Below are positions 8,122 through 16,868 of a stretch of DNA of 51,607 nt, piece by piece; positions within the stretch are counted from its first letter, which is position 1, and each line of letters starts with the position of its first letter. Source of the stretch: Metabacillus lacus. Lineage in GTDB: Bacteria; Bacillota; Bacilli; Bacillales; Bacillaceae. The DNA lies in assembly GCF_009674805.1 (NCBI RefSeq), contig NZ_WKKI01000027.1, forward strand, positions 1 to 51,607, in the 5' to 3' direction. The notes beneath the pieces are model-generated. The model was not told where the DNA came from and did not search any database. It saw only the letters and a program-made list of their open reading frames with translations. Made by a program: the position numbers and the translations under genes.

Positions 8122-9799
8122 GCGCCTTCAACTCTCTTCTAAGAATTTTTCCGCTGATTTTCGTCTTGGGCAATTCCTCCAGTATTTCAATTTCCCTTGG
8201 AGCAGCATGAGCTGCCAGCTTCGTCTTTACAAACTTTTTAATATCATCCAGCAGCTGCTCATCAGCAACATAGCCGTTTCTCAGCACAATAAATGCCTTT
8301 ACAACTTCTCCCCTTAGCGGATCCGGCTTTCCAATTACACCTGCTTCTGCAACTGCAGGATGCTCAATCAGCTTGCTCTCAACTTCAAATGGTCCAATTC
8401 TCTCACCTGAAGAGTTGATCATATCATCGCTTCTGCCCTGGAAAAAAACATAGCCATCATCGTCCTGTACAGCTAAGTCTCCTGACAAATACCAGCCTTG
8501 AAATGGAAAATAACTGCTGTATTTTTCTTTGTTTTTCCATACTTCCTTCATGAGCGCGGGCCACCCCGCTTTAATGGCCAAGTGACCAATCTCACCTCTC
8601 GGAAGCTCATTTCCATGGTCATCAAGTACAGCAGCCTCTATGCCTGGCAGGGGTTTTCCCATCGAGCCAGGTTTAATGATTTGTGAAGGAAGATTCACAA
8701 TCAGCTGAGCGCCAGTTTCTGTCATCCACCAAGTATCATGGATTCTTTTCCCGAGAACAGACTGTCCCCAATAAATCACTTCAGGATTCAGCGGTTCTCC
8801 GACACTTAGCAGGTGGCGGAGCGAAGACAAATCAAATTCGTTTACAGCCTCTTTTCCTTCCCCCATCAACATGCGGTAAGCTGTTGGCGCACTGTACCAG
8901 ACTGTTACGCCGGCTTTTTCAATGGCGGAATACCACGAACGGGCATGAAAACGTCCTCCATTAATGACAATAGTCGCCCTGTTCAACATTGGGGCAAAAA
9001 TACCGTAAACAGTTCCTGTTACCCAGCCGGGATGAGCGGTGCACCAGTATACATCATCCTCTTTTAAATCCAATACCCAGTGTCCCGTCAAGTACTGCTG
9101 CCCCATTGCCCTGTGTGCATGAATAATGCCCTTCGGTTTTCCTGTTGATCCGCTTGTATAGTGAATGTTAAGCCCATGGTCAAGATCTACCCATTCTGTT
9201 ACAAAAGGATCTGCCTGAATGCTGTGAAGCTCATCCTGAAGCTGTACTTCGTCTGAACCTGCCTTCCCGCTGGTAATGAAAATTTTCTGAAGAGAAGGGA
9301 GATCATTTTTTGGAACTCTTTTAACAAGATCTTCATCAGTAATCAGATATTTGCCTCCGCAATCCGAAATTCTGTCTTTTACAGCTTCTTCCATAAAAGC
9401 TTCAAATAGCGGTCCTGCAATTGCTCCCAGCTTAACCACAGACAAAATGGCAAAATAGCAGTCGGGATGCTTTGGAAGAAAAACAAATACAAAATCACCT
9501 TTTTTTACACCGTGGTGCTTGAGGATGGAAGCGTAATGGTCTGTTTTTTCTTTTACTTCTTTATAAGTAAAAAATGCTTCCTCATCTCCATTTATGTAGT
9601 GAAAAGCAATTTTGTTTCCGTGGCCTTCAGCGACATGGCGGTCAATGCATTCGTGAGCCATATTGACCTTTCCTGTTTGTTTCCAGCTGAAGCCTTCGTC
9701 AGCCTGCTTCCACGAAAATTGTTCCCGTTCTTGCTGATAGTCCTTGAAGTGATAATCTCCTTTTTCAGGATGCAGAACTGTAAAATCCGCTGTACTCAT
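8093..9799 (-). CDS. AMP-forming acyl/acetyl-CoA synthetase in the methionine operon
   Basis: A 568-aa ANL-superfamily ligase close in length to B. subtilis AcsA. Motifs: P-loop YTSGSTGKPKGIIHAH, WWMTETGAQ, GWYLSGDLAVQDDDGY, and C-terminal KTKISGKILRRELKA holding the catalytic Lys. It adenylates a carboxylate, most likely acetate, and transfers it to CoA. Start ATG at 9799 has GGAG 9 nt upstream. It sits between ssuB-like and metX with a 29-bp overlap into metX, so it is part of the S-box operon. MetY releases acetate and MetX consumes acetyl-CoA, so this enzyme may recycle the acetyl group (inference). An alternative is activation of another short acid. Confidence 0.88.
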   Translation of the reverse strand: MSTADFTVLHPEKGDYHFKDYQQEREQFSWKQADEGFSWKQTGKVNMAHECIDRHVAEGHGNKIAFHYINGDEEAFFTYKEVKEKTDHYASILKHHGVKKGDFVFVFLPKHPDCYFAILSVVKLGAIAGPLFEAFMEEAVKDRISDCGGKYLITDEDLVKRVPKNDLPSLQKIFITSGKAGSDEVQLQDELHSIQADPFVTEWVDLDHGLNIHYTSGSTGKPKGIIHAHRAMGQQYLTGHWVLDLKEDDVYWCTAHPGWVTGTVYGIFAPMLNRATIVINGGRFHARSWYSAIEKAGVTVWYSAPTAYRMLMGEGKEAVNEFDLSSLRHLLSVGEPLNPEVIYWGQSVLGKRIHDTWWMTETGAQLIVNLPSQIIKPGSMGKPLPGIEAAVLDDHGNELPRGEIGHLAIKAGWPALMKEVWKNKEKYSSYFPFQGWYLSGDLAVQDDDGYVFFQGRSDDMINSSGERIGPFEVESKLIEHPAVAEAGVIGKPDPLRGEVVKAFIVLRNGYVADEQLLDDIKKFVKTKLAAHAAPREIEILEELPKTKISGKILRRELKAHELRKSAAG

Positions 9800-9821
9800 T
9801 CTTTTCCGCTCCTTTCTGAAA

Positions 9822-10556
9822 TCAATTGTGAACAGCATTTAAATCCAGAAGGCTTAGTATCTCTTCTTTCAGCTCTCCCAGCTTTCGATTGCCCCTTGCA
9901 CGTGGTTTTGGCTGATCCACCTTTAAAGTGGCATAAATTTCTCCTGGCTGTCCCCTTAAAATAATAATTCTGTCACATAGATACAAAGCTTCATCAATAT
10001 CATGCGTGACAAGCATAATCGTGTTGCGAAACTCCTTCCATAGTGACAGAAGAAGATCCTGAAGCTGCATTTTTGTAAATGCATCAAGCGCACTGAAGGG
10101 TTCATCCAGAAGGAGAATTTCCGGATTGGTCACTAACGATCTGGCAATAGCAGCTCTTTGTGCCATTCCTCCGGATAAATCCTTTGGATAGTGCTTTTCA
10201 AACCCTTTTAATCCAACAGAAGACAGGTACTTTTCCGCCTTTGTTAATCTCTCTTTATCGCCGGAAATTCCAAATGAAATATTATCGATAACATTCAGCC
10301 ATGGCAGAAGACGGGGTTCCTGAAAGATCATTACAACCTTCTTATTTACGTCGCTTACTGCCTCTTCGTTAATCTCAAGAGAACCGGAATACTCTCCATC
10401 AAGACCTGACAGTACGCGGAGCAGCGTACTTTTTCCGCATCCGCTTGTTCCTAGAATTCCGACAATCTCTCCCTGCTCAACAGTTAAATCTACATTGATA
10501 AATCCCGTTTCCCCTTCGGAAAACGTCCTTGATAGTCTTTTTAAACTAAGCATCAT
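9822..10556 (-). CDS. ssuB: Sulfonate/taurine-type ABC transporter ATP-binding protein
   Basis: A 244-aa ABC ATPase of the SsuB/TauB/NrtD type. Walker A GTSGCGKST, signature LSGGMAQRAAIA, Walker B EILLLDEPFSALD, H-loop LVTHDIDEAL. The two adjacent start codons (10556 and 10553) are preceded by a weak AAGG, which suggests coupling to ssuC 11 bp upstream. It energises the SsuA-SsuC importer. No SsuD monooxygenase is present, so the imported sulfur compound is uncertain. Confidence 0.88.
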   Translation of the reverse strand: MMLSLKRLSRTFSEGETGFINVDLTVEQGEIVGILGTSGCGKSTLLRVLSGLDGEYSGSLEINEEAVSDVNKKVVMIFQEPRLLPWLNVIDNISFGISGDKERLTKAEKYLSSVGLKGFEKHYPKDLSGGMAQRAAIARSLVTNPEILLLDEPFSALDAFTKMQLQDLLLSLWKEFRNTIMLVTHDIDEALYLCDRIIILRGQPGEIYATLKVDQPKPRARGNRKLGELKEEILSLLDLNAVHN

Positions 10557-10567
10557 CCTTCAGTCCC

Positions 10568-11404
10568 TTATGCTTTTTTTACAAATGTATCCTGCCAGTG
10601 CAATGTTCTTGACTCCAGTGTCTTCAAAAAGGAATCGGTTATTTTTCCCAATATGGCAAACAGGACGATGCTTGAAATAATTAGTTCAGGCGAGTAAGTA
10701 TTTTGCCCGTATACAAGCAAGTAGCCAATTCCGCTGCTTGCCCCCATCAATTCGGCTGCAACCACAAACATCCATCCAAGTCCCATGCCGCTTCTCAACC
10801 CTGTCAAGAAGGAAGGCAGTGAAGCCGGGAGAATAATTCTCCTGATGATCTGCAAAGTTGAAAAGTGATAAATTTTCCCCACTTCAATCAATTTGCGGTC
10901 CACTCCTTGTATACCAGCGACAATGTTTAAATAAACAGGAAAAAATACTCCGACTGCAATGAGTACTACTTTTGAGGATTCTCCAATGCCCATCCACAGA
11001 ATAAACAAAGGCACCCACGCCAGAGAGGGAATTGAGCGAAATGCCTGTATTAAAGGATCAAACAAGCTTTCAGCTTTTTGAAAGTATCCTACAGCCGCTC
11101 CCAGTAAAACGGCAGCAGCTGTTCCAATTACGAAACCAAAAAACAGCCTGTATAGGGTGATACCGACATGGCCCCACAGCGATCCTTCACTGGCCATTTG
11201 AATAATATTTTTCAGGATATAAGAAGGTGCCGGAAGGAGATGGGGCGGGAAAACTCCCCCCCTGCTGAATGACTCCCAAACCAGAATCAGAATGGCTGGA
11301 ACAATCCATCCGAGAAACGGGAAAGTAAATTTAACCCCGTTTCCTGTCCGGCCCCTTTGCTTAAGCTTTAAAGGTGTTGCAACAGTTGAATCCTTCGCAC
11401 TCAA
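10568..11404 (-). CDS. ssuC: ABC transporter permease, SsuC/TauC type
   Basis: A 278-aa inner-membrane permease with about six membrane segments. The binding-protein-dependent transport motif covers FRSIPSLAWVPLFILWMGIG and the EAA loop is near EVGKIYHFSTLQII. The start is TTG at 11404 (GAGG, 9-nt spacing), which gives a natural N-terminus. Within the operon it follows ssuA by 38 bp. Confidence 0.88.
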   Translation of the reverse strand: MSAKDSTVATPLKLKQRGRTGNGVKFTFPFLGWIVPAILILVWESFSRGGVFPPHLLPAPSYILKNIIQMASEGSLWGHVGITLYRLFFGFVIGTAAAVLLGAAVGYFQKAESLFDPLIQAFRSIPSLAWVPLFILWMGIGESSKVVLIAVGVFFPVYLNIVAGIQGVDRKLIEVGKIYHFSTLQIIRRIILPASLPSFLTGLRSGMGLGWMFVVAAELMGASSGIGYLLVYGQNTYSPELIISSIVLFAILGKITDSFLKTLESRTLHWQDTFVKKA

Positions 11405-11442
11405 GGAAATCTTCCTCTCTGTAAAGCTGCTAAAACAGCTTT

Positions 11443-12429
11443 CTACTTATTAATTACTTTTTCAGCAAAGTCAGGAAATATCAAATCCTCTGCCAGCTGA
11501 TCTGTATCTGTTTCTTTATTAATAATGCCATCTTCCTTTAGAACACTTCCTGCCGATTGAAGGGCCTTCACCTGCACGTCTCCTGGTACAGGGCTTGAAA
11601 AGTCATTTCTTTCCAGCTGCTTTTGGGCAACCTCAAGGCTGATTTGTGCTTCTTCAGAAAGGATTTTTGCCGCTTCTTCCGGATTATCCAGTATCCATTC
11701 TCTTGCTTTCTCATAAGCTGCAATGACTTTCTCTGCATAAGCTGGATATTTTTCTGCAAATTCGCTTCTTACATTCAATACACCATAGGTATTGAAGTCA
11801 GGATTACGGTAAAACAATTCTGTATCAGCCTCAAGCTCAACTCTTGCCATATGGGGATCAAGCCCTGCCCAGGCGTCTACCTGTCCTGTTGTTAATGCAC
11901 TTGCTCCGTCGCTGTGCTGAAGGTTCACAATTTCAACATCTCCTTGTGACAATCCAGCTTCGTCCAGTGCTCTTAACAGAAAAATGTAAGGATCTGTTCC
12001 AACCGTCGCAGCAATTTTCTTTCCTTTGAGATCTTCTACAGAAGAAATACCTGAACCCTTGGTTGTAACAAGCGCGGTCCACTCCGGCTTGGAATAAACA
12101 TAGATGGATTGTACAGGAGCACCTTTTGATTTCGCCAGATAGGCTGCTGCTCCGGCAGTAGATCCAAAATCAATACTGCTGCTGTTCAAAAATTCCAGTG
12201 CTTTGTTGCTGCCTTGGCTTAGTACATACTCCACTTTCACACCGTCTTCTTTTAAATCTTCTTCAAGCCACCCAAACTTTTTCAATACCAGGCTTGATGG
12301 GGAGTAGTATGCATAGTCGAGCTTAATGCTTTGGGGCTTAGCAGCACCATCAGCATTTGTTTCGTTTGAACATGCTGACACTAGAAGAATGAAAGCGAAT
12401 GCAGCACAAGATAAAAACCATTTTTTCAT
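11443..12429 (-). CDS. ssuA: ABC transporter substrate-binding lipoprotein, SsuA/TauA type
   Basis: A 328-aa lipoprotein. Its signal peptide ends in the lipobox VSACS (Cys20). The mature part is a NrtA/SsuA-like two-lobe binding protein (GSNKALEFLNSSSIDFGST, GKKIAATVGTDPYIFLL, GLDPHMARVELE). GGGAG lies 9 nt before the ATG. It captures a sulfur compound outside the membrane for SsuBC. The SAM-responsive leader argues for a sulfur or methionine-precursor ligand, but the ligand cannot be read from sequence. Confidence 0.88.
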   Translation of the reverse strand: MKKWFLSCAAFAFILLVSACSNETNADGAAKPQSIKLDYAYYSPSSLVLKKFGWLEEDLKEDGVKVEYVLSQGSNKALEFLNSSSIDFGSTAGAAAYLAKSKGAPVQSIYVYSKPEWTALVTTKGSGISSVEDLKGKKIAATVGTDPYIFLLRALDEAGLSQGDVEIVNLQHSDGASALTTGQVDAWAGLDPHMARVELEADTELFYRNPDFNTYGVLNVRSEFAEKYPAYAEKVIAAYEKAREWILDNPEEAAKILSEEAQISLEVAQKQLERNDFSSPVPGDVQVKALQSAGSVLKEDGIINKETDTDQLAEDLIFPDFAEKVINK

Positions 12430-12447
12430 GTTAGTAATCTCCCTTTT

Positions 12448-14235
12448 TTATATTTCACATGCAAATGTGACAATTGTTCCTCTCAGCCGCTGGGCTTCCT
12501 TGTAAGTACAGCGGTTTTGGACTACTTCAAGCCCCGCATCCTTGGCAATATCAACAGCTCTTGGTGAAATGACGCCTTCCTGCAGCCAGAATACTTTTGG
12601 CTGTATATCTGCGGCTTCGCGGGCAATATCAATTGCTGCTTCGGGACTTCGGAAAACCTGGACAACGTCCACAGCAAATGGAATTGACTTTAAATCAGGA
12701 TAAGCTTTTTCACCAAGCACCTCTGTTTCCCGCGGGTTGACTGGTACAATCTGATAGCCTAGACGCTGCATCTTTCGGGCGAGGCGGTGGCTGGGACGGG
12801 CAGGATTTCCACTCAATCCGACAACGGCAAGTGTTTTTGCTCTTTGACCGTCTCCTTCTTTTGTGAATGGAGATTGAAGCGCCCAGCGGATGACGCCTTC
12901 GTCATTAACGGCTGTTTCGCCTTTTTCTTCTCCTTTGCTGGATATTCCAACAGCCTGATAGAAAGCCTGATCCAAATCGTTTATCAAGTCTCTTACTGAT
13001 TCAATTCCTACAGACAATCGAATCAACTCTTCTGTTACACCTGTTTTCACAAGGTCTTCTGCACTCAGCTGCTGATGAGTTGTGGAAGCTGGATGAATAA
13101 TCAGTGACTTCGCATCCCCTACATTTGCCACATGTGACCAGAGGGCAATGGAGTCAATGACTTTTTTCCCCGCGTCCCTTCCGCCTTTAATTCCAAAGTT
13201 CACAATGGAACCTGCTCCGCCAGGCAGGTATTTTCCAGCCAGCTCATGGGCAGGGTGATCTTGGAGCCCCGGATATGAAACCCATTCCACAGCAGGATGG
13301 CTGCTGAGAAATTCAGCAATTTTCAAAGCATTTTCAGTGTGTTTCTCAATTCTTAAATGAAGTGTTTCCAGACCCTGAAGCAGATGAAAAGCATTGTGCG
13401 GACTTAAGCAAGAACCAAAGTCCCGCAGCAGCTGCACTCTCAGTTTTGTGCTGAACGCCAGGGTGCCAAAGTCATTTGCATACCGGATTCCGTTGTAGCT
13501 AGGATCAGGCTCCGTAAACCCTGGAAACTTGTCTGAATTCCAGTTAAACCTTCCTCCATCTATGACAACTCCGCCGATGGTCGTACCATGTCCGCCAATC
13601 CATTTTGTAGCAGAGTGAATGACGATATCAGCTCCCCATTGTATCGGCTTGCATAGATAGGGCGATGCAAAGGTATTATCAATGATAAGCGGAATGCCAT
13701 TGTCATGTGCAGCTTCAGCAACACCTTCAATGTCCAGAACGTGCAGGCTCGGATTTCCAATAATTTCAGCAAAAACAGCCTTTGTCTTTGGCCCAATCGC
13801 TTTCCGGTAATCTTCCGGATTCTTTGAATCTACAAATTTAACAGATATGCCGTACTTAGGAAGAGTGATGGCAAAAAGATTATATGTACCTCCATAAAGA
13901 CTTGCACTTGCAACAATTTCGTCTCCTGCCTGAGCAATGTTCATAATGGCCAGGGCGATCGCCGCCATGCCTGAAGAAGTGGCAACAGCGGCTACTCCGT
14001 CTTCCAAAAGAGCGAGTCTCTTTTCCAGCACATCCACTGTCGGGTTCCCAATTCTTGAGTAAATATTTCCTGGCTCATCCAGTGAAAAAAGGCTTTGCGC
14101 ATGCTCTGTATTATGAAAAACATAAGAGCTGGTTTGATAAATCGGCACTGCTCTTGATCCTGTTGTAGGGTCAGGTGATTGTCCTCCGTGCAGCAAAACT
14201 GTTTCAATATCGTATGTTTCATAAGTATCGCTCAT
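12448..14235 (-). CDS. metY: O-acetylhomoserine sulfhydrylase fused to a CoA-binding domain
   Basis: A 595-aa fusion. Residues 1-430 are a Cys/Met-metabolism PLP enzyme (MetY): [28 protein letters not shown], and PLP Lys211 in [12 protein letters not shown]. It makes homocysteine and acetate from O-acetylhomoserine and sulfide. After a linker (431-447), residues 448-595 form a YccU-like CoA_binding_2 Rossmann domain: [42 protein letters not shown]. Stand-alone MetY is about 430 aa, so the 165-aa extension is real and in frame. GGAGG lies 8 nt upstream of the ATG. It is the first gene after two tandem SAM-I riboswitches. Confidence 0.92.
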   Translation of the reverse strand: MSDTYETYDIETVLLHGGQSPDPTTGSRAVPIYQTSSYVFHNTEHAQSLFSLDEPGNIYSRIGNPTVDVLEKRLALLEDGVAAVATSSGMAAIALAIMNIAQAGDEIVASASLYGGTYNLFAITLPKYGISVKFVDSKNPEDYRKAIGPKTKAVFAEIIGNPSLHVLDIEGVAEAAHDNGIPLIIDNTFASPYLCKPIQWGADIVIHSATKWIGGHGTTIGGVVIDGGRFNWNSDKFPGFTEPDPSYNGIRYANDFGTLAFSTKLRVQLLRDFGSCLSPHNAFHLLQGLETLHLRIEKHTENALKIAEFLSSHPAVEWVSYPGLQDHPAHELAGKYLPGGAGSIVNFGIKGGRDAGKKVIDSIALWSHVANVGDAKSLIIHPASTTHQQLSAEDLVKTGVTEELIRLSVGIESVRDLINDLDQAFYQAVGISSKGEEKGETAVNDEGVIRWALQSPFTKEGDGQRAKTLAVVGLSGNPARPSHRLARKMQRLGYQIVPVNPRETEVLGEKAYPDLKSIPFAVDVVQVFRSPEAAIDIAREAADIQPKVFWLQEGVISPRAVDIAKDAGLEVVQNRCTYKEAQRLRGTIVTFACEI

Positions 14236-14275
14236 TAGTAATTCCTCCTAAATTGGTATGCTTTCCAAGCAAATA

Positions 14276-14310
14276 AAAACCCCCGCTTCATAAGAAGAGG
14301 GGGCTCCTCC
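14276..14310 (-). terminator. Regulatory terminator of the second SAM riboswitch
   Basis: CCCCCTCTT / AAGCGGGGG stem (one mismatch) followed by TTTTTATT on the minus strand, directly after the aptamer and 40 bp before the metY start. Confidence 0.88.
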
Positions 14311-14421
14311 TCTTATCTTTCAGACATACTTATGCCTGCAGGATGTAGCACCATTTCAAGCAGCTGCATGATGGTTGCCGGACGTCAACGGGCCTGTTCC
14401 CTCGGTCTCTCTCGATAAGAG
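14310..14421 (-). ncRNA. SAM-I (S-box) riboswitch, gene-proximal copy
   Basis: On the minus strand the leader starts CTCTTATCGAGAGAGACCGAG, shown here only in part: P1 5' arm CTCTTATC at 14421-14414 and 3' arm GATAAGAG at 14317-14310. It contains the S-box core GAGGGAACAGGCCC, CCGGCAACC and GGTGCTACATCCTGC. A terminator hairpin follows. When SAM binds, the anti-terminator is lost and transcription stops before metY. Confidence 0.93.
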
Positions 14422-14544
14422 TTTATATTTTATTTGTTTAACACGTTAAAACATGAATCCTAAACAGTAGTATAGAGAAGGTTATTCTTTATGTCAACAG
14501 AATATTCCTAATTTTCAAATTTTAAAAGTGTTCCTGTGAAAAAT

Positions 14545-14574
14545 AAAAAACCCCTTTTCACGAAGAAAAGGGGG
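14545..14574 (-). terminator. Regulatory terminator of the first SAM riboswitch
   Basis: A 9-bp stem (CCCCTTTTC / GAAAAGGGG as read on the plus strand, 14551-14573) is followed on the minus strand by TTTTTTATTT. It lies between the two aptamers. Confidence 0.9.
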
Positions 14575-14597
14575 ACAGTTTAAAGTAACCGGTCCTC

Positions 14598-14705
14598 CTT
14601 CTCATCTTTGGATTTATTTGAGTAAATCCTCTGAAATTGGCACCGTGCAAAAGCTGGTTGCCGAGGCTTCTTAGGGTCAGTCCCTCCACCTCTCTTGATA
14701 AGAAG
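14598..14705 (-). ncRNA. SAM-I (S-box) riboswitch, promoter-proximal copy
   Basis: Minus-strand P1 arms CTTCTTATC (14705-14697) and GATGAGAAG (14606-14598) enclose the S-box core: AAGAGAGGTGGAGGGACTG, then CTCGGCAACC and GGTGCCAATTTC. Its own terminator follows at 14545-14574, so this is a complete switch, not a relic. Confidence 0.94.
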
Positions 14706-14730
14706 AAAACATATAAAATTCTTATTCCCT

Positions 14731-14759
14731 ATCTTAAACACATGTAGTGGAAGAGTCAA
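14731..14759 (-). promoter_or_regulatory. SigA-type promoter of the S-box operon
   Basis: TTGACT-N17-TAAGAT on the minus strand (-35 at 14759-14754, -10 at 14736-14731) ends about 26 bp before the first riboswitch. It is the only good promoter seen ahead of the seven-gene operon. Confidence 0.75.
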
Positions 14760-14771
14760 CAGTTTTATTAA

Positions 14772-15407
14772 TTAAAAATTTTTTGCGAGTTGAGCTGCTT
14801 CCTCAATTCCCTTTTGTTTGATCTCTTCTGCACGGTCAGGATATTGATTGTGCCCCTCTATAAACAAGCCCTGCAGTGAAGGAACTCCAAAAAAATTCAG
14901 TATAACAGTCAAATAACGGTGTCCCATTTCAAGATCCTGTGCCGGTCCTTCTGAATAGACTCCGCCCCGCGCCTGAATGTGCAATGCTTTTTTGTCTGTC
15001 AAAAGACCGACAGAACCGCTATCAGTGTACTTGAAAGTCTTCCCTGCCGTGCAAAGAGAGTCGATATATTTTTTCATAACCGGAGGAAACGAGAAGTTCC
15101 AAAGAGGTGTGACGAATACATATTTGTCAGCTTCAACAAATTGATCTGTCAGCTCGGACAGCCTGCTGACCTTACGCTTTTCCTCTTCTGAAAGTTGATC
15201 AAAAGAAGAGCCTGTTCTCAATTTTCCCCAGCCGCTGAAAACATCCGCATCAATCTGAGGAATATCCATATTGTATAAATCTAAATGAACAACAGCATCT
15301 TCAGGTTTTTCTTTTTTGTACGCGTCAAGAAATGATTTTCCTGCGGCCATGCTGTAAGAAACCGTTTCATCATGAGGATGTGCAGTGATATAAAGAAGAG
15401 TCGCCAA
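14772..15407 (-). CDS. azoR: FMN-dependent NADH-azoreductase
   Basis: A 211-aa flavodoxin-fold quinone/azo reductase. The N-terminus [20 protein letters not shown] is the FMN phosphate-binding region; [20 protein letters not shown] and QARGGVYS are family hallmarks. It uses NADH to reduce quinones and azo or nitro compounds, probably in defence against electrophiles. The start is TTG at 15407; the next ATG would remove the FMN-binding strand. The ribosome site (AAAGG) is 12 nt upstream and only moderate. Monocistronic, and not behind the riboswitches, which lie downstream of it on the same strand. Confidence 0.9.
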   Translation of the reverse strand: MATLLYITAHPHDETVSYSMAAGKSFLDAYKKEKPEDAVVHLDLYNMDIPQIDADVFSGWGKLRTGSSFDQLSEEEKRKVSRLSELTDQFVEADKYVFVTPLWNFSFPPVMKKYIDSLCTAGKTFKYTDSGSVGLLTDKKALHIQARGGVYSEGPAQDLEMGHRYLTVILNFFGVPSLQGLFIEGHNQYPDRAEEIKQKGIEEAAQLAKNF

Positions 15408-15740
15408 GAATGTTCACAGCCTTTCAATATTTTAAGTTTTTACCCCTTTATCTTGTTCTAGTTTCGCGAAAATTATCTGAGAAACTTTTTAACAAAAGCT
15501 TGTCCACATAGCAGAAAGTATTTAGCACTGTCCAAGTGTCTGCAACGATGAAAAACCAGCTAAATATAATGCACATTCTCCAAAAAATACTTGCATATTA
15601 TTCCATAAGAGAGTAAAAATAAGGAAAGAAATAATTGGAAAATATTATTTCGCCATATTAGGATTAAAAGTATGAATAAAAAGGTATAGGAAAGGTAGAA
15701 AATAAAGAATTCTGAAAAAATAGGAAAAGGGGCCTAACAT
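15408..15740. other. Intergenic gap, no gene seen
   Basis: A 333-bp AT-rich stretch between divergent azoR and the DUF2187 gene. A weak plus-strand promoter candidate is TTGCAT-N17-TAAAAA near 15590-15620. No hairpin or reading frame of note. Confidence 0.4.
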
Positions 15741-15962
15741 ATGAGAGCAAATATAGGGGATATTATTGGTTTCACAAGGAAGGATATGCATTTAGAAGGA
15801 GTCGTAACACATATTCGCGAAAATTCCGTTATCGTTAAGCTTGCAAGCTGCTATGATTTCAGGGACTTAAATATTGATAATGAATTTACAGTAGTGGGCC
15901 ACAGCAAATACGAAGTGGTTCAGAGTGCAAAAATACATTTGGCAGATGAGCAAACTGCCTAA
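15741..15962 (+). CDS. DUF2187 (YkvS-like) small protein
   Basis: A 73-aa protein with the KOW/SH3-like strand pattern of the DUF2187 family: IGDIIGFTRKDMHLEGVV, IRENSVIVKL, and NEFTVVGHSKYEVV. AAAAGGGG lies before the ATG. Probably cytoplasmic; the function of the family is unknown. It is followed 25 bp later by the HMA-like gene, so the two may be co-transcribed. Confidence 0.8.
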   Translation: MRANIGDIIGFTRKDMHLEGVVTHIRENSVIVKLASCYDFRDLNIDNEFTVVGHSKYEVVQSAKIHLADEQTA

Positions 15963-15987
15963 TACTTGTAAAGAAAGGACATGTTAA

Positions 15988-16200
15988 ATGACTCAAGTCA
16001 CTCTTTTGATACAACAATCATCGGAAGTGGAACCTGTTCAATCCATCGAAGAAATTTTATCAGCAGCGAATGGAATTGAACGAGCTTTGGCAGATGTGGA
16101 TAACGGAGAAGTAAAAGTGGAATATAACGAGCTGATCATCACAGAAGATCAAATTCTGGCTGCCCTTCAACAGCACGGTTTTGCTGTAAGTGTGCGTTAG
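15988..16200 (+). CDS. HMA-fold-like small protein without CxxC
   Basis: A 70-aa protein. Its second half (GIERALADVDNGEVKVEYNE, then ITEDQILAALQQHGF) follows the beta-alpha-beta pattern of heavy-metal-associated domains. The GMTCxxC metal loop is absent (QQSSEVEPVQSIEEIL in its place), so copper binding by the classical site is excluded. AAAGGA precedes the ATG. The role is unknown. A terminator follows directly. Confidence 0.7.
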   Translation: MTQVTLLIQQSSEVEPVQSIEEILSAANGIERALADVDNGEVKVEYNELIITEDQILAALQQHGFAVSVR

Positions 16201-16245
16201 TCTATTACAGGCAGATTAAGTACATACATCTCCACATGTTATAAC

Positions 16246-16272
16246 AAAGCCCTTGTCAAAGAGGGCTTTTTA
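16246..16272 (+). terminator. Terminator after the HMA-like gene
   Basis: AAAGCCCT / AGGGCTTT stem followed by TTTTTAG. Confidence 0.85.
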
Positions 16273-16391
16273 GTATGTTTAAATTCATTATTGGTTTTTC
16301 AGAGTAGTGATCATCAACAGCACTCCAAAGAATAAAATCCTCACTTTACCTTCAAACTATGTATACATACCACAAGGAGGTTTTTTCATTT

Positions 16392-16850
16392 ATGATAAAA
16401 AGCAACGTCCTGCTGACCAAGTTTCTTCTCACTCTTACAATCCTTTTTATGATCTTATCTCTCTTTTTTCGAGTAAGTATTATCAATACACTTATTATTG
16501 GGATAGTACTGACTGCAGTATCCTACTTTATCGGCGACAGATTGATATTGCCGAGGGCAGGAAATCTGATAGCCTCGATTGCCGACCTGGGATTGGCTTT
16601 TATTGTGATTATGATTATGCTTAATGTTTTAGTGCCAAGCCCCTTTTTTCCACATGCCGGTGCAGCTGCCTCGGCAGCAGTGGGTATTACACTGGGTGAG
16701 ATAGCAGTTCATTATTTATTTAAACCGAAGAATACAGCAGATCACTCGAGATACCGCTATCAGCCGAAGGAGGCTGGCTACTCCACAGAGTCCTCAGAAG
16801 AATTTCCGGCTGTAAAAAAACAAGGGAAAAATGATCAAGAAGATGTGTAG
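16392..16850 (+). CDS. DUF2512 (YndM-like) membrane protein
   Basis: A 152-aa protein with four predicted membrane segments (about residues 5-25, 28-47, 57-80, 88-108) and a charged, Glu/Lys-rich cytoplasmic tail. It matches the DUF2512/YndM family in length and topology. Start ATG at 16392 has AAGGAGG about 9 nt upstream; the earlier in-frame ATG at 16359 lacks one. Function unknown. It shares a bidirectional terminator with the convergent Mn-catalase gene. Confidence 0.78.
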   Translation: MIKSNVLLTKFLLTLTILFMILSLFFRVSIINTLIIGIVLTAVSYFIGDRLILPRAGNLIASIADLGLAFIVIMIMLNVLVPSPFFPHAGAAASAAVGITLGEIAVHYLFKPKNTADHSRYRYQPKEAGYSTESSEEFPAVKKQGKNDQEDV

Positions 16851-16865
16851 ATACCTACACATCTT
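16840..16865. terminator. Bidirectional terminator
   Basis: A perfect 11-bp stem (AAGATGTGTAG / CTACACATCTT) with a 4-nt loop, covering the end of the DUF2512 gene and just before the Mn-catalase stop. Confidence 0.85.
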
Positions 16866-16868
16866 CTT

